Below, piece after piece: positions 1-9,515 of a stretch of 64,000 nucleotides of DNA (its first letter is position 1; every line of letters starts with the position of its first letter). The translations under genes were made by a program, and so were the position numbers. The stretch is from an uncultured Burkholderiales bacterium (GTDB lineage Bacteria > Pseudomonadota > Gammaproteobacteria > Burkholderiales > Burkholderiaceae_C). Under the pieces are notes generated by a model that was given only the letters and a program-made list of their open reading frames with translations, was not told the origin of the DNA and did not search any database. The stretch lies in the NCBI GenBank assembly GCA_903932865.1, contig CAIZHQ010000016.1:62001-126000 (forward strand), written 5' to 3'.

Positions 1-290
1 AGGACTTCACCGTGTCCTCGCTTTTTGCGGGTATGGGGGCCTTGGAGTTGGTGATGCGGATGCGGATGGTGCGCGCAGGCCTGCCAACGGGCAGTGAAGT
101 TGCTGCCAGGTTCCTGTACGAGGACGAGATGTCCTCTGAAAAAAGTCTTTTGTTGAACGTTTCGATTGGCGATGCCGACACCGCGGGTCAGTTGATTCGA
201 GCGTCCATCCATGCATTTCGCTATTTGCAGACCGACCCTGAGCAAGAGGCGGTGGCCTTTTTGATGCCGCCTGCACCGCAGTTCAATTAG
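1..290 (+). CDS. 3' end of an unidentified gene (partial)
   Basis: An open frame enters from the left edge without a stop and ends at TAA 288-290, so about 95 C-terminal residues are visible. A GTG at 12 could only be an internal codon or an alternative start. The segment has an aliphatic, Met-rich start, a charged middle (YEDEMSSEK) and a helical-looking stretch before the terminal MPPAPQFN. I do not recognise the family. It faces the convergent MocR gene with 66 bases between them, and no terminator is evident there. Coding is supported only by the open frame and plausible codon use. Confidence 0.45.
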   Translation, partial: DFTVSSLFAGMGALELVMRMRMVRAGLPTGSEVAARFLYEDEMSSEKSLLLNVSIGDADTAGQLIRASIHAFRYLQTDPEQEAVAFLMPPAPQFN

Positions 291-356
291 CAGGACGGTG
301 ATCTGTTTCCGCCGATGGACCAGAACCTCCCCGTAGGCGAATTGTTTCAAGTGGAG

Positions 357-1859
357 TCACGAATGAATTTTGATGTCTTTGCAAGCTTGTTGGATTTCAC
401 GTACACCAGCATCGATCAGTGAGCCATGGATGGCCGAATAGCCCAAGCGAAAGTAGGCTTGGTTCTTGTTCGAGGATTTACTGAAGAAAATATCTCCAGG
501 CTCTATCAGGACGCCACGCGCAGCGCACAACTCGGACAATGACTGGCTGTTAAAACCTTCAGGTCCCTTGATCCAGGCGCCAGAGCCTCCCTGTGAGGGC
601 ACGATTTCAAACTCCGGCAAATATTTTGAAAATGCACTGGTCAAAATTTCGCGTCGCTCTTTGTAGGTCACGTTCAACTTTCGCATAAATGCATCATGGT
701 GTCCTTGTGCAATAAACAAGCTGGCTGTGTGCGAGTTGTTGGTGGGTTCGTGGCGCATGATCAATCGACGCAAGGCCCGAAGCTCGCGAATCAATTCAGC
801 AGGTGCAACGATATAGCCAATTCGCAGGCCGTGTACCAGTGTTTTGGACAGACTGCCAAGGTAAATAACCCGACCATCCGTATCCAGACTTTTCAGCGCA
901 GGCAGAGGCCGACCTGAAAAGTTCAGTTCACTCTCATGGTCGTCTTCAAACAATACAACGTCACGTTTTTTGGCCAACTCCAGAATCTCCTGCCTGCGAC
1001 TCAATGGCATGGTGACGGTTGTGGGGCACTGATGACTGGGAGTCACGAAAACATAGGCACATTGCCCCATGGCACGAGAGGCAGTCAGTCCGTCAGCATC
1101 CATGGGCAGTGCTTTGACATGGTCGCTGCGCAGCAAAAAGTTATTGCGCGCATCCGGGTACCCAGGGTCTTCTATGCCAACAACGGTTTTTTTATCCACC
1201 AACACATTGGCCAAAAGGTAACAGGCCATTTGCGAGCCTGCGGTCACAAGAATTTCGTCGCGCCTGGCCATGATGCCGCGTGCAGGCAACAAGCGGTGTT
1301 GAATCTGCTCCACCAAGGCCTCAGAGTCGCGGTCAATATGGTTCTGAGCCCATTTCTTGACAGCCGGTACAAACAAGGCTTGGTGAGAGCAGGCGCGCCA
1401 GTCTTTGAGCGGCACCAAGCTTGCGTCAAATTGACCATAAACAAAAGGGTAAGCGTAATCCTGCCAGTTGGCAGGTTTGATGATGTTGCGTTGATTGATG
1501 AGGTGAGATTTAAACCGTTCGGACCACTTCAAGCCTGAGGTCATAGGTTCTGAAGGGGTCGATCGGTCTACCTGGCCAAGCAAAATATCGCCATTGACGA
1601 TCAGCCCGCTTCGAGGACTGGCAATCAAAAAACCCTTGTCAACGAGTACTTGCAAAGCCAGTGAAACCGTGTTTCGAGACAAGCCTAATGCGCTCGACAG
1701 CGCGCGACTGGTTGGGACTTTTGCGCCAGGCGGAATCAGGCCCATCAAAATGGAGTGCACCATCATCTCTCGCACGCGACCTTGAAGCGTGGCACTGTTG
1801 CCAGAAAATTTTGGAAAAAGTTTGGCCCAAATATCAGTGATTTCCTGCTTTTGCCGCAT
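357..1859 (-). CDS. MocR-family (GntR/class I aminotransferase fusion) transcriptional regulator
   Basis: The protein has 500 residues. A winged helix-turn-helix of GntR type lies at about residues 25-90 (PTSRALSSALGLSRNTVS). A full aminotransferase-like domain follows, with the PLP-binding lysine at K339 in GSLSKTL and acidic residues in FEDDHESE near 305-311. This is the standard MocR layout. Known relatives such as TauR, GabR and PdxR sense amines or amino acids through PLP and act on divergent neighbours. Here the gene diverges from the sulfonate operon across 278 bp that carry a pair of operator-like direct repeats, so it is the likely regulator of that operon. The inducer is not determinable; an amino-sulfonate would fit both the fold and the context. 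Confidence 0.88.
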   Translation of the reverse strand: MRQKQEITDIWAKLFPKFSGNSATLQGRVREMMVHSILMGLIPPGAKVPTSRALSSALGLSRNTVSLALQVLVDKGFLIASPRSGLIVNGDILLGQVDRSTPSEPMTSGLKWSERFKSHLINQRNIIKPANWQDYAYPFVYGQFDASLVPLKDWRACSHQALFVPAVKKWAQNHIDRDSEALVEQIQHRLLPARGIMARRDEILVTAGSQMACYLLANVLVDKKTVVGIEDPGYPDARNNFLLRSDHVKALPMDADGLTASRAMGQCAYVFVTPSHQCPTTVTMPLSRRQEILELAKKRDVVLFEDDHESELNFSGRPLPALKSLDTDGRVIYLGSLSKTLVHGLRIGYIVAPAELIRELRALRRLIMRHEPTNNSHTASLFIAQGHHDAFMRKLNVTYKERREILTSAFSKYLPEFEIVPSQGGSGAWIKGPEGFNSQSLSELCAARGVLIEPGDIFFSKSSNKNQAYFRLGYSAIHGSLIDAGVREIQQACKDIKIHS

Positions 1860-1998
1860 GCTTTTTTTCCAATTAAAACGACATGATGGCTACACCTGGT
1901 TGATCTGCTGGCATCAATCAAGGGTTAACCCGGAATGGTTTGAGGGTTGCTCAGAAGTTTTGCTTGTGAAGCCAAGCAAATTTCAACTTATTCAATTT

Positions 1999-2028
1999 TG
2001 GCACTAAACAAAAATTAATCTGGCACTA
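1999..2028. promoter_or_regulatory. Direct repeats, candidate MocR operator between regulator and tauA-like gene
   Basis: Two copies of TGGCACTA lie at 1999-2006 and 2021-2028, exactly 22 bp (two helical turns) apart. With flanks they read TTGGCACTAA and CTGGCACTAT. MocR regulators bind direct repeats, and the published TauR box (CTGGACYTAA) is similar in wording. A 17-bp palindrome, CTATTTTTAAAAAATAG, overlaps the second copy at 2026-2042. The repeats sit 110-139 bases before the tauA-like start and about 140 bases from the regulator start. Binding by the adjacent regulator is inferred. Confidence 0.5.
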
Positions 2029-2137
2029 TTTTTAAAAAATAGCTCTATCTAACATTCCATGAGGTCATGTGTGATGAAAGCATGTGAACCGATTTCAGTC
2101 CATCAAATTCCCGCAACTTTTTTACTGAAAACACACC

Positions 2138-3136
2138 ATGAAAAATCTGCTTAAAACACTGTTAGTCGGCTCAGCATTTACTTTCGGTCTCGTGTCTCTT
2201 GCCGTAGCGCAAACCAAGGTGGTGATCGGCCACTTTGGTGACCCGTTACCTTATAAGGCGCTCATTGCTGATGGAACGCTGGAAAAGGCGACGGGTTGGA
2301 CCATTGAATGGCGCCAGTTCGCCTCGGGCGCAGAAGTCAACGCAGCAATGGCCTCTGGCGGCATTCAAATTTCTGAAATCGGCTCTTCGCCTCTCTCAGC
2401 CGGCCTGAGCTCTGGGATTGATTATCAGGTGATTTCCTTTGGCAAAGTCATTGACAGCTCGGAAGCATTGGTCTCGCGAAACGGCGCAGGCATTGACAAA
2501 CCTGCTGACCTGAAAGGTAAGCGCATTGCGGTGCCGATTGGATCCACCGCTCATTTCTCCCTCATGGGCGCACTGAAGATGTATGGCATGACTGAAAAAG
2601 ACGTCAACATACTCGGCATGTCGCCAGCCGAAATCGCCGCTGCGTGGGCACGAAACGACATTGATGCAGCTTTTGTGTGGGTTCCGGTTCAAGCTAAATT
2701 GCGTGAAAACGGCAAGGTCATGGTCACCGCCGGTGAGGTTGCCAAGACAGGCTTTCCCACCTTCAACGCCTGGGTAGCCACCAACAGATTTTCGGCATCC
2801 AATCGCACAGGGTTGATCGCCTTCCTGAAAGCCATGAATGAGATCAATACCGACTACCACCGCAACAAGGCCGCATGGAACGCTGATTCGCCCAAGGTCA
2901 AGGCCGTGGCGGCCAATGTGGGTGTGACACCTGCAGCTGTGGTGCCCATGCTCGATGGAACGACTTACCCAGATGGAAATTTGGTCATGTCCGCCACCTG
3001 GATGGGCGGCGGTGCAGCCACCACCATCAAGTCCACCGCCGAATTCCTCAAGGGCGCGGGTCGCATCGCCAGGACGGCAGACGACTACAGCAAGTTTATC
3101 AACCCCGAATTTGCAAGAGCGGCTGCAGGCAGGTAA
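2138..3136 (+). CDS. TauA-like periplasmic sulfonate-binding protein of an ABC importer
   Basis: The protein has 332 residues with a Sec signal peptide at residues 1-25 (MKNLLKTLLVGSAFTFGLVS, probable cleavage after AVA-QT). The mature part is a type II periplasmic binding protein of the taurine/nitrate/SsuA class. Recognisable blocks include VVIGHFGDP near the mature start, the IQISEIGSSPLSAGL pocket strand, and the LKGKRIAVPIGSTAHFSL hinge. It is the first gene of a divergent operon and is followed by matching ATPase and permease genes. TauA-like proteins deliver taurine or other alkanesulfonates. The catabolic genes downstream suggest a C3 amino- or hydroxy-sulfonate instead. No strong ribosome-binding site precedes the ATG. 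Confidence 0.85.
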   Translation: MKNLLKTLLVGSAFTFGLVSLAVAQTKVVIGHFGDPLPYKALIADGTLEKATGWTIEWRQFASGAEVNAAMASGGIQISEIGSSPLSAGLSSGIDYQVISFGKVIDSSEALVSRNGAGIDKPADLKGKRIAVPIGSTAHFSLMGALKMYGMTEKDVNILGMSPAEIAAAWARNDIDAAFVWVPVQAKLRENGKVMVTAGEVAKTGFPTFNAWVATNRFSASNRTGLIAFLKAMNEINTDYHRNKAAWNADSPKVKAVAANVGVTPAAVVPMLDGTTYPDGNLVMSATWMGGGAATTIKSTAEFLKGAGRIARTADDYSKFINPEFARAAAGR

Positions 3137-3215
3137 TTGGCTTCGTATGCATCGCGTGTTGGCCTGACCTGCGCCGGCGGGGTCAACACGCGACACAAAA
3201 CCCTTGAGACCCACC

Positions 3216-4010
3216 ATGACTGCACTTGCCATCAAAAACGCTTCGGTGTTTTATCCGGTTCCTGGTAAGCCGCCTGTTCACGCGCTTAAAAACATCAATC
3301 TCGAAATTTTTGAGAAAGAGTTTGTGGTGGCATTGGGGGCATCGGGATGCGGCAAATCAACTCTGCTCAATCTCATAGCCGGATTCATGGCGCCCAGCGA
3401 GGGTGAAATTTCTCTCAATGGCCGCGTCGTCACTGGGCCTGGTGCTGACCGTTCGGTGGTGTTTCAAAAGCATGCGTTGTTACCTTGGCTCAACGTGCTG
3501 GAAAACGTGGCTTTCGGCTTGAAAATTCAAGGTCACGACAAAGCCAAGCGCGAGAGCATTGCGCGTGACTTCATCAAGTTACTCGGCCTGGAGCAGTTTG
3601 AGCAATCTGCCACCTATGAGCTTTCGGGCGGTATGCAGCAGCGTGTTGGTATTGCCCGGGCGCTGACCAGTGACCCAGCAATTTTGCTCATGGACGAACC
3701 GCTGGGCGCACTAGATGCGCTGACGCGAGAGCGCGCGCAAGAGCTGATTTTGAAAGTTTGGCGCGACACCGGAAAGATGGTTTTTTTCATCACCCACAGC
3801 GTTGAGGAAGCCCTTTTTATGGGCACCAAGCTGATCGTCATGTCACCTCGCCCTGGCCGCATTTCGCATGTTTTCGACTTGCCATTTAGCCGGCTCTATT
3901 TTGAGACTGGTAATGCGCGAGAGATTAAAGCCTCTACAGAGTTTATTGCCCTCAGAGAAGAGATTTTAAAAATTATCTTTGCTGACGAAGCAGGAGCCCT
4001 TGATGAGTGA
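3216..4010 (+). CDS. TauB-like ATPase of a sulfonate ABC importer
   Basis: ABC ATPase of 264 residues when read from ATG 3216; an in-frame TTG at 3204 would add four residues. It has Walker A (GASGCGKST), the Q-loop in VVFQKHALLPW, the signature LSGGMQQR, Walker B (ILLMDEPLGALD) and the switch histidine in FFITHSVEEA. This set is typical of the taurine/nitrate/aliphatic sulfonate class. It would drive import with the permease encoded next, whose ATG lies eight bases before the end of this gene, so translational coupling is likely. Confidence 0.88.
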   Translation: MTALAIKNASVFYPVPGKPPVHALKNINLEIFEKEFVVALGASGCGKSTLLNLIAGFMAPSEGEISLNGRVVTGPGADRSVVFQKHALLPWLNVLENVAFGLKIQGHDKAKRESIARDFIKLLGLEQFEQSATYELSGGMQQRVGIARALTSDPAILLMDEPLGALDALTRERAQELILKVWRDTGKMVFFITHSVEEALFMGTKLIVMSPRPGRISHVFDLPFSRLYFETGNAREIKASTEFIALREEILKIIFADEAGALDE

Positions 4011-4860
4011 TACCCACACAAATTCCAGTACTGCCTGGTCTGGCCTCATGAAGGCAAAGCCAGCCAAGCCCGGTGAAATATATGGCGTACCTGGCCAAGG
4101 CGATAGCTTGAAAATCAGTGCGTTCGTGATTGCGGGATTGATTTTTTTCTGGTGGTTTGTCACCTATGCCGGCTTCATCAAGCCGCTTTTCTTGCCTTCC
4201 CCGATGGAGGTGATCAATGCTCTTGTGACCATGCTGAGAGACGGGTTTACGGGCGTTAGCTTTTGGGAACATACATGGATCAGTACGCTGCGGGTTTTTG
4301 GAGCATTCTTGCTCGCCTGCGTGATCGGGATTCCTCTGGGCATTGCAATGGGCATGAGCCCGTTTGCACGCGGTATTTTTGATCCACCGATTGAGTTCTA
4401 TCGCCCAATTCCACCACTGGCCTATCTGCCGCTCATGATCATCTGGTTTGGTATTGATGAGTTATCCAAGGTACTGCTGATCTTCCTGTCGGTGCTCGCA
4501 CCGTTGGTATTGGGCGCGCGCGCAGGCGTTAGGTCGGCAGCGATAGAGCAAATTCATGCGGCTTATTCGTTTGGCGCGACGCGCTGGCAAGTGATCCGTA
4601 TGGTCATTTTGCCGGCAGCGATGCCAGAGATCATTACCGCAATGCGCGTAGGCATTGGCTTTGGCTGGACAACGCTGGTGGCTGCCGAAATGGTCGCCGC
4701 TACCTCTGGTTTGGGTTACACCGTTTTGTCAGCGTCCAGGTTTTTGCAAACGGATATTGTCATTATGGGGATTGTGGTGATCGCGATCATTGCTTATGCC
4801 TTTGACCACCTGGTGCGATTTGTTGAGCGCCGCGTTGTGCCCTGGAAGGGGCGTGGGTGA
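4003..4860 (+). CDS. TauC-like permease of a sulfonate ABC importer
   Basis: Inner-membrane permease of 285 residues with about six to seven hydrophobic segments. It carries the binding-protein-dependent transport loop around YSFGATRWQVIRMVILPAA (near residues 182-200), which contacts the ATPase. The N-terminal extension and FLPSPMEV are typical of TauC and SsuC. ATG 4003 is preferred over upstream in-frame codons because it overlaps the tauB-like stop in the usual coupled fashion. It is the third part of the importer, and the catabolic genes start 28 bases downstream with no terminator between, so import and catabolism are probably one transcript. Confidence 0.87.
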   Translation: MSDTHTNSSTAWSGLMKAKPAKPGEIYGVPGQGDSLKISAFVIAGLIFFWWFVTYAGFIKPLFLPSPMEVINALVTMLRDGFTGVSFWEHTWISTLRVFGAFLLACVIGIPLGIAMGMSPFARGIFDPPIEFYRPIPPLAYLPLMIIWFGIDELSKVLLIFLSVLAPLVLGARAGVRSAAIEQIHAAYSFGATRWQVIRMVILPAAMPEIITAMRVGIGFGWTTLVAAEMVAATSGLGYTVLSASRFLQTDIVIMGIVVIAIIAYAFDHLVRFVERRVVPWKGRG

Positions 4861-4879
4861 CCCAATTATTAATTTTTGA

Positions 4880-6208
<1,329 letters not shown>

Positions 6209-6215
6209 TCAAGCC

Positions 6216-7460
6216 ATGTCCTCAATGATTTCCACACCCTCTTCAGCCATACAGCTTGAGCCTGACGGCCTGTGGTTTGGCAAAGACTTGAGCACCAGCG
6301 AGCCGATACCTGAAGAAGCCATCGAGCGCGCCATTGCCCTGATGCGTTCGGGACGCTTGCACCGTTACGGTGAGCAAGGCAAGGGTTACCCTGAGCCTTC
6401 GCTACTGGAGCAAGAGTACGCTGAGTATGTGGGCAGCAAATACTGCGTGGCAGTCAGTTCCTGCGGTGCGGCAATGTTCATTGCGCTGAAGGCACTGGGT
6501 GTGAAGACGGGAGACAAGGTGTTAACCAACACCTTCACACTGTCTCCTGTCCCTGGGGCCATTGCCCATGCTGGCGCTGATGCGATTTTGATCGAAACCA
6601 GCGACAACTATATGACTGACTTGGCCGACCTGGAGCGAAAGGCAGCGACAAGTGGTGCCAAAGTTTTTTTGCTCTCGCACATGCGCGGCCACATTGCAGA
6701 CTTGCAAGCCATCAAAGCCATTTGCGATCAAAACGACATCGCGATGGTGGAAGACTGCGCTCATACCATGGGCGCAAAATGGGATGGGAAACACACAGGA
6801 ACTTGGGGCAGTGTGGGTTGCTACAGCGCGCAAACCTACAAACACATCAACTCGGGTGAAGGTGGTTTGCTGGTGACCGATGACGAGGATGTCGCAGCCC
6901 AAGCCATATTGATGTCGGGTTGTTACATGATGTACGACCAGCATGTCCTCAAGCCCAATGCAGAGGTGTTTGAGCGCTGGAAGTACGTCACACCCAATTT
7001 CAGTATGCGCATGTCAAACTTGGCCGCTGCGTTGCTGCGTCCACAAATTGGGCAGTTGGGGGATCGAGGCCGCCGTTGGAATCACATTTACGCCACACTT
7101 GAACGCGAGCTCACAAAAGCGGAACACTTGTCGATCCCAGCGCGCGATGCAAGAGAAGAATTCATTGCGAGCTCGATTCAATTCACCCTGAATCTAAAGC
7201 CACATCAAATTGAGCAATTTCTCAAGCAATGCGGTTTGCGGGGGCTCTACATCAAGTGGTTTGGCACGCCTGCACCAGTCGCATTTACCAGCAATTACGA
7301 GCACTGGCATTACCTAGCCTGCAAGCCTGAAATTCCAAATTCAAAGGCCGTTTTGGATCAATTGCTGGATTTGCGCACGCCCTTGTCGTTGACCGACGAG
7401 GACTGCGTTTTGATCGGAAAAATCGTCTTGGCTTCCACCCAGATAGCCGCAGCAACTTAG
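6216..7460 (+). CDS. DegT/DnrJ/EryC1/StrS-family PLP aminotransferase
   Basis: PLP enzyme of 414 residues. The Schiff-base lysine is K209 in [12 protein letters not shown], and the ring-nitrogen aspartate is D180 in [12 protein letters not shown]. Family members transaminate keto-sugars, usually with glutamate. Here there is no nucleotide-sugar context. The gene begins eight bases after the HisD-family gene and is followed by a cysteate lyase-like gene, so the substrate is probably a C3 sulfonate carrying a ketone or amine next to a hydroxyl group. One possibility is interconversion of 3-hydroxy-2-oxopropanesulfonate and cysteinolate. That role is inference. The family call is firm and the substrate is open. 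Confidence 0.8.
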   Translation: MSSMISTPSSAIQLEPDGLWFGKDLSTSEPIPEEAIERAIALMRSGRLHRYGEQGKGYPEPSLLEQEYAEYVGSKYCVAVSSCGAAMFIALKALGVKTGDKVLTNTFTLSPVPGAIAHAGADAILIETSDNYMTDLADLERKAATSGAKVFLLSHMRGHIADLQAIKAICDQNDIAMVEDCAHTMGAKWDGKHTGTWGSVGCYSAQTYKHINSGEGGLLVTDDEDVAAQAILMSGCYMMYDQHVLKPNAEVFERWKYVTPNFSMRMSNLAAALLRPQIGQLGDRGRRWNHIYATLERELTKAEHLSIPARDAREEFIASSIQFTLNLKPHQIEQFLKQCGLRGLYIKWFGTPAPVAFTSNYEHWHYLACKPEIPNSKAVLDQLLDLRTPLSLTDEDCVLIGKIVLASTQIAAAT

Positions 7461-7506
7461 AGACCACGGGTTCTGTATCCATTTCAAACCACAAAAGAAA
7501 GCACAT

Positions 7507-8517
7507 ATGAAAATCACCAATTTCCCCCGAGTTCGCATCACCCATGGTCCTACACCGCTTGAGTTCATGCCCCGCATGACGGAGGCATTGGGTGGCCCCA
7601 ATCTTTACATCAAACGGGACGACTGTACTGGGCTGGGCTCTGGTGGTAACAAAACGCGCAAGCTTGAGTTTTTGATGGCCGATGCCGTCAAGCATGGTGC
7701 AGACACCATCATCACGCAAGGTGCCACCCAATCCAATCACGCACGCCAGACCGTGGCCATCGCAGCCAAGATGGGCATGAAGTGCGAAATACTCCTCGAA
7801 GATCGCACCGGTTCTAAAGTTGAAAATTACAAGACATCTGGAAACGTTTTTCTGGACCATTTGTATGGTGCCAACGTGCAAGAAGTGCCAGGCGGAACAG
7901 ACATGAATGCCGCAATGGCGAAACTGGCTGACGAACTACGCTCCAAGGGGCAAAAGCCCTATGTCATCCCTGGCGGTGGCTCTAACCCGCTTGGTGCGCT
8001 GGGCTACGTCGTCTGTGCGCTGGAATTGGTAGACCAGTTCAACAACCAAGGGCTGAACGTCAGTTGCGTGGTGCACGCCACCGGAAGTGCCGGCACACAG
8101 GCTGGTTTGGTGGCTGGATTTGAAGGCACGCGCAGTCAAATTCCGGTACTGGGCATTGGCGTGCGTGCTCCTAAAGAAGCCCAGGAAACCAACGTCTACA
8201 ACCTGGCCGTCAAAACAGCCGAACTCTTGGGTGTGCCCGGCAGCATCAGTCGCGACAGCGTGAAAGCCAACTGCGACTATGTCGGTGGCGGGTACGGCGT
8301 CCCGACCGACGGCATGGTTGAAGCCGTGACGATGATGGCCAGACTCGAAGGGATTTTGCTTGACCCCGTGTATTCGGGCAAGGGCATGGCGGGCCTGATT
8401 GATCTGTGCCGCAAGGGGCATTTCAAGAAGGGAGAAAACGTCGTTTTCCTTCACACCGGTGGCTCGGTAGCGCTGTACGGCTACATGGATGCTTTTAGTG
8501 GTTTGAAACCTCTTTGA
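7507..8517 (+). CDS. cuyA: L-cysteate sulfo-lyase-like PLP enzyme (CuyA/D-cysteine desulfhydrase family)
   Basis: Fold-type II PLP protein of 336 residues in the ACC deaminase/D-cysteine desulfhydrase family. The PLP lysine is K49 in [10 protein letters not shown]. The block [13 protein letters not shown] and the C-terminal [15 protein letters not shown] and VFLHTGGS segments are typical. CuyA from marine Rhodobacteraceae belongs to this family and splits L-cysteate into pyruvate, ammonium and sulfite. The sulfonate importer, HpsN-like dehydrogenase and exporter remnant around it favour CuyA over D-cysteine desulfhydrase. Sequence alone cannot fully separate the two activities. Confidence 0.7.
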   Translation: MKITNFPRVRITHGPTPLEFMPRMTEALGGPNLYIKRDDCTGLGSGGNKTRKLEFLMADAVKHGADTIITQGATQSNHARQTVAIAAKMGMKCEILLEDRTGSKVENYKTSGNVFLDHLYGANVQEVPGGTDMNAAMAKLADELRSKGQKPYVIPGGGSNPLGALGYVVCALELVDQFNNQGLNVSCVVHATGSAGTQAGLVAGFEGTRSQIPVLGIGVRAPKEAQETNVYNLAVKTAELLGVPGSISRDSVKANCDYVGGGYGVPTDGMVEAVTMMARLEGILLDPVYSGKGMAGLIDLCRKGHFKKGENVVFLHTGGSVALYGYMDAFSGLKPL

Positions 8518-8572
8518 ATCCTGCCTTGATGACGACGCCTGGGCCGGGTTTTGCTTTTGAGTGCACAACATC

Positions 8573-8707
8573 ACTTGCACCGGCGTGGGTTTAACGACCG
8601 CCCTTAAAAAGGTCACTCAGCTCGGCTGGAGGCCAGCGGCCATGATTTTTTGAGTCGCACTGGTCTTGGCTTTTGTGGCGGGTGGCTATTTGATCGCCGT
8701 TCAATGA
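8573..8707 (+). pseudogene. Remnant of a YeiH/CuyZ-type (PSE family) putative sulfite/sulfate exporter
   Basis: The gap between the lyase and racemase genes holds a readable C-terminal fragment. From about 8585 the frame gives GVGLTTALKKVTQLGWRP, then AAMIF, an in-frame TGA at 8651-8653, then VALVLAFVAGGYLIAVQ and a stop at 8705-8707. GLTT, a Lys-rich turn, a conserved Pro and a final hydrophobic helix match the tail of YeiH/UPF0324 proteins. The internal TGA sits where Trp would be expected. The rest of the gene (roughly 300 codons) is absent. CuyZ and TauZ of this family accompany sulfonate degradation genes, which fits the location. Recognised by eye only. Confidence 0.55.
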
Positions 8708-8731
8708 GCAATATGTGAAGGAGTCACCCTC

Positions 8732-9457
8732 ATGATCGGTGTTTTAGGCGGAATGGGACCCTTGGCAACCCTTGATTTCTTCAGCAAAGTGATCTCGGCA
8801 ACCCATGCCAAAGAAGATGCCGATCATGTACCGATGCTGATGCAGTCCGACCCTCGTATTGCGCCGCGACCAGCAGCAATTTTGAATGGGGGGCGTTCGC
8901 CACTGCCTGAATTGATGGCCGGGCGAGACCGCCTGATTGTCGCCGGAGCCATGGCCTTGGCCATGCCATGCAACACCGCACATTTTTGGTACCCCGATCT
9001 ACTCAAGGGATGTACAGTTCCTTTTTTAAGCATTGTGGATGCGAGTGTGAATCAGCTCACGCAGCTGGCTGATGCGGGTTCAAAAATCGGCGTGATCGGC
9101 ACACGCGCTACTTTGGCGGCCCAGATTTTTGATCCAGTACTGCACCGCGCGGGCTATACCGTCGTTTTGCCAGAGGAGATCGCAATGAGCACCTTGGTTT
9201 TGCCTGGGATTGAGCGGGTCAAGGCTGGCGACGCTTTGAGCGCAGGAAAGCTCATTGAAAAAGCCGTGGAGTCACTGCTGAACCAGGGCGTAAGCGCAGT
9301 GATTCTGGCTTGCACCGAAACACCATTGGCGCTGGATGCGATCCAATCACCGCTTCGCAAGCAGTGTGTTGACAGCACTGCGGCACTGGCGACAGCTTGC
9401 GTGGCTTGGTGGCAGTCCCAAAAAGATGGCACAAATGACCAGAGATCCGGCTGTTGA
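8732..9457 (+). CDS. Asp/Glu-racemase-family protein, candidate cysteate racemase
   Basis: Protein of 241 residues starting MIGVLGGMGPLATLDF, the usual start of aspartate racemases. Both catalytic cysteines are present: C80 in AMPCNTAHFW and C194 in LACTETPLAL, so it should be a PLP-independent two-base racemase. A good ribosome-binding site (AAGGAG) precedes ATG 8732. It ends the sulfonate cluster. Cysteate is the sulfonate analogue of aspartate, so interconversion of D- and L-cysteate ahead of the stereospecific lyase is an attractive role. Ordinary aspartate racemase activity cannot be excluded. Confidence 0.78.
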   Translation: MIGVLGGMGPLATLDFFSKVISATHAKEDADHVPMLMQSDPRIAPRPAAILNGGRSPLPELMAGRDRLIVAGAMALAMPCNTAHFWYPDLLKGCTVPFLSIVDASVNQLTQLADAGSKIGVIGTRATLAAQIFDPVLHRAGYTVVLPEEIAMSTLVLPGIERVKAGDALSAGKLIEKAVESLLNQGVSAVILACTETPLALDAIQSPLRKQCVDSTAALATACVAWWQSQKDGTNDQRSGC

Positions 9458-9515
9458 AGATGCAAAGACCTTGAGGCCTGCCACCCCAGCAACCAGCCCC
9501 CTCATTCAAAGCACC

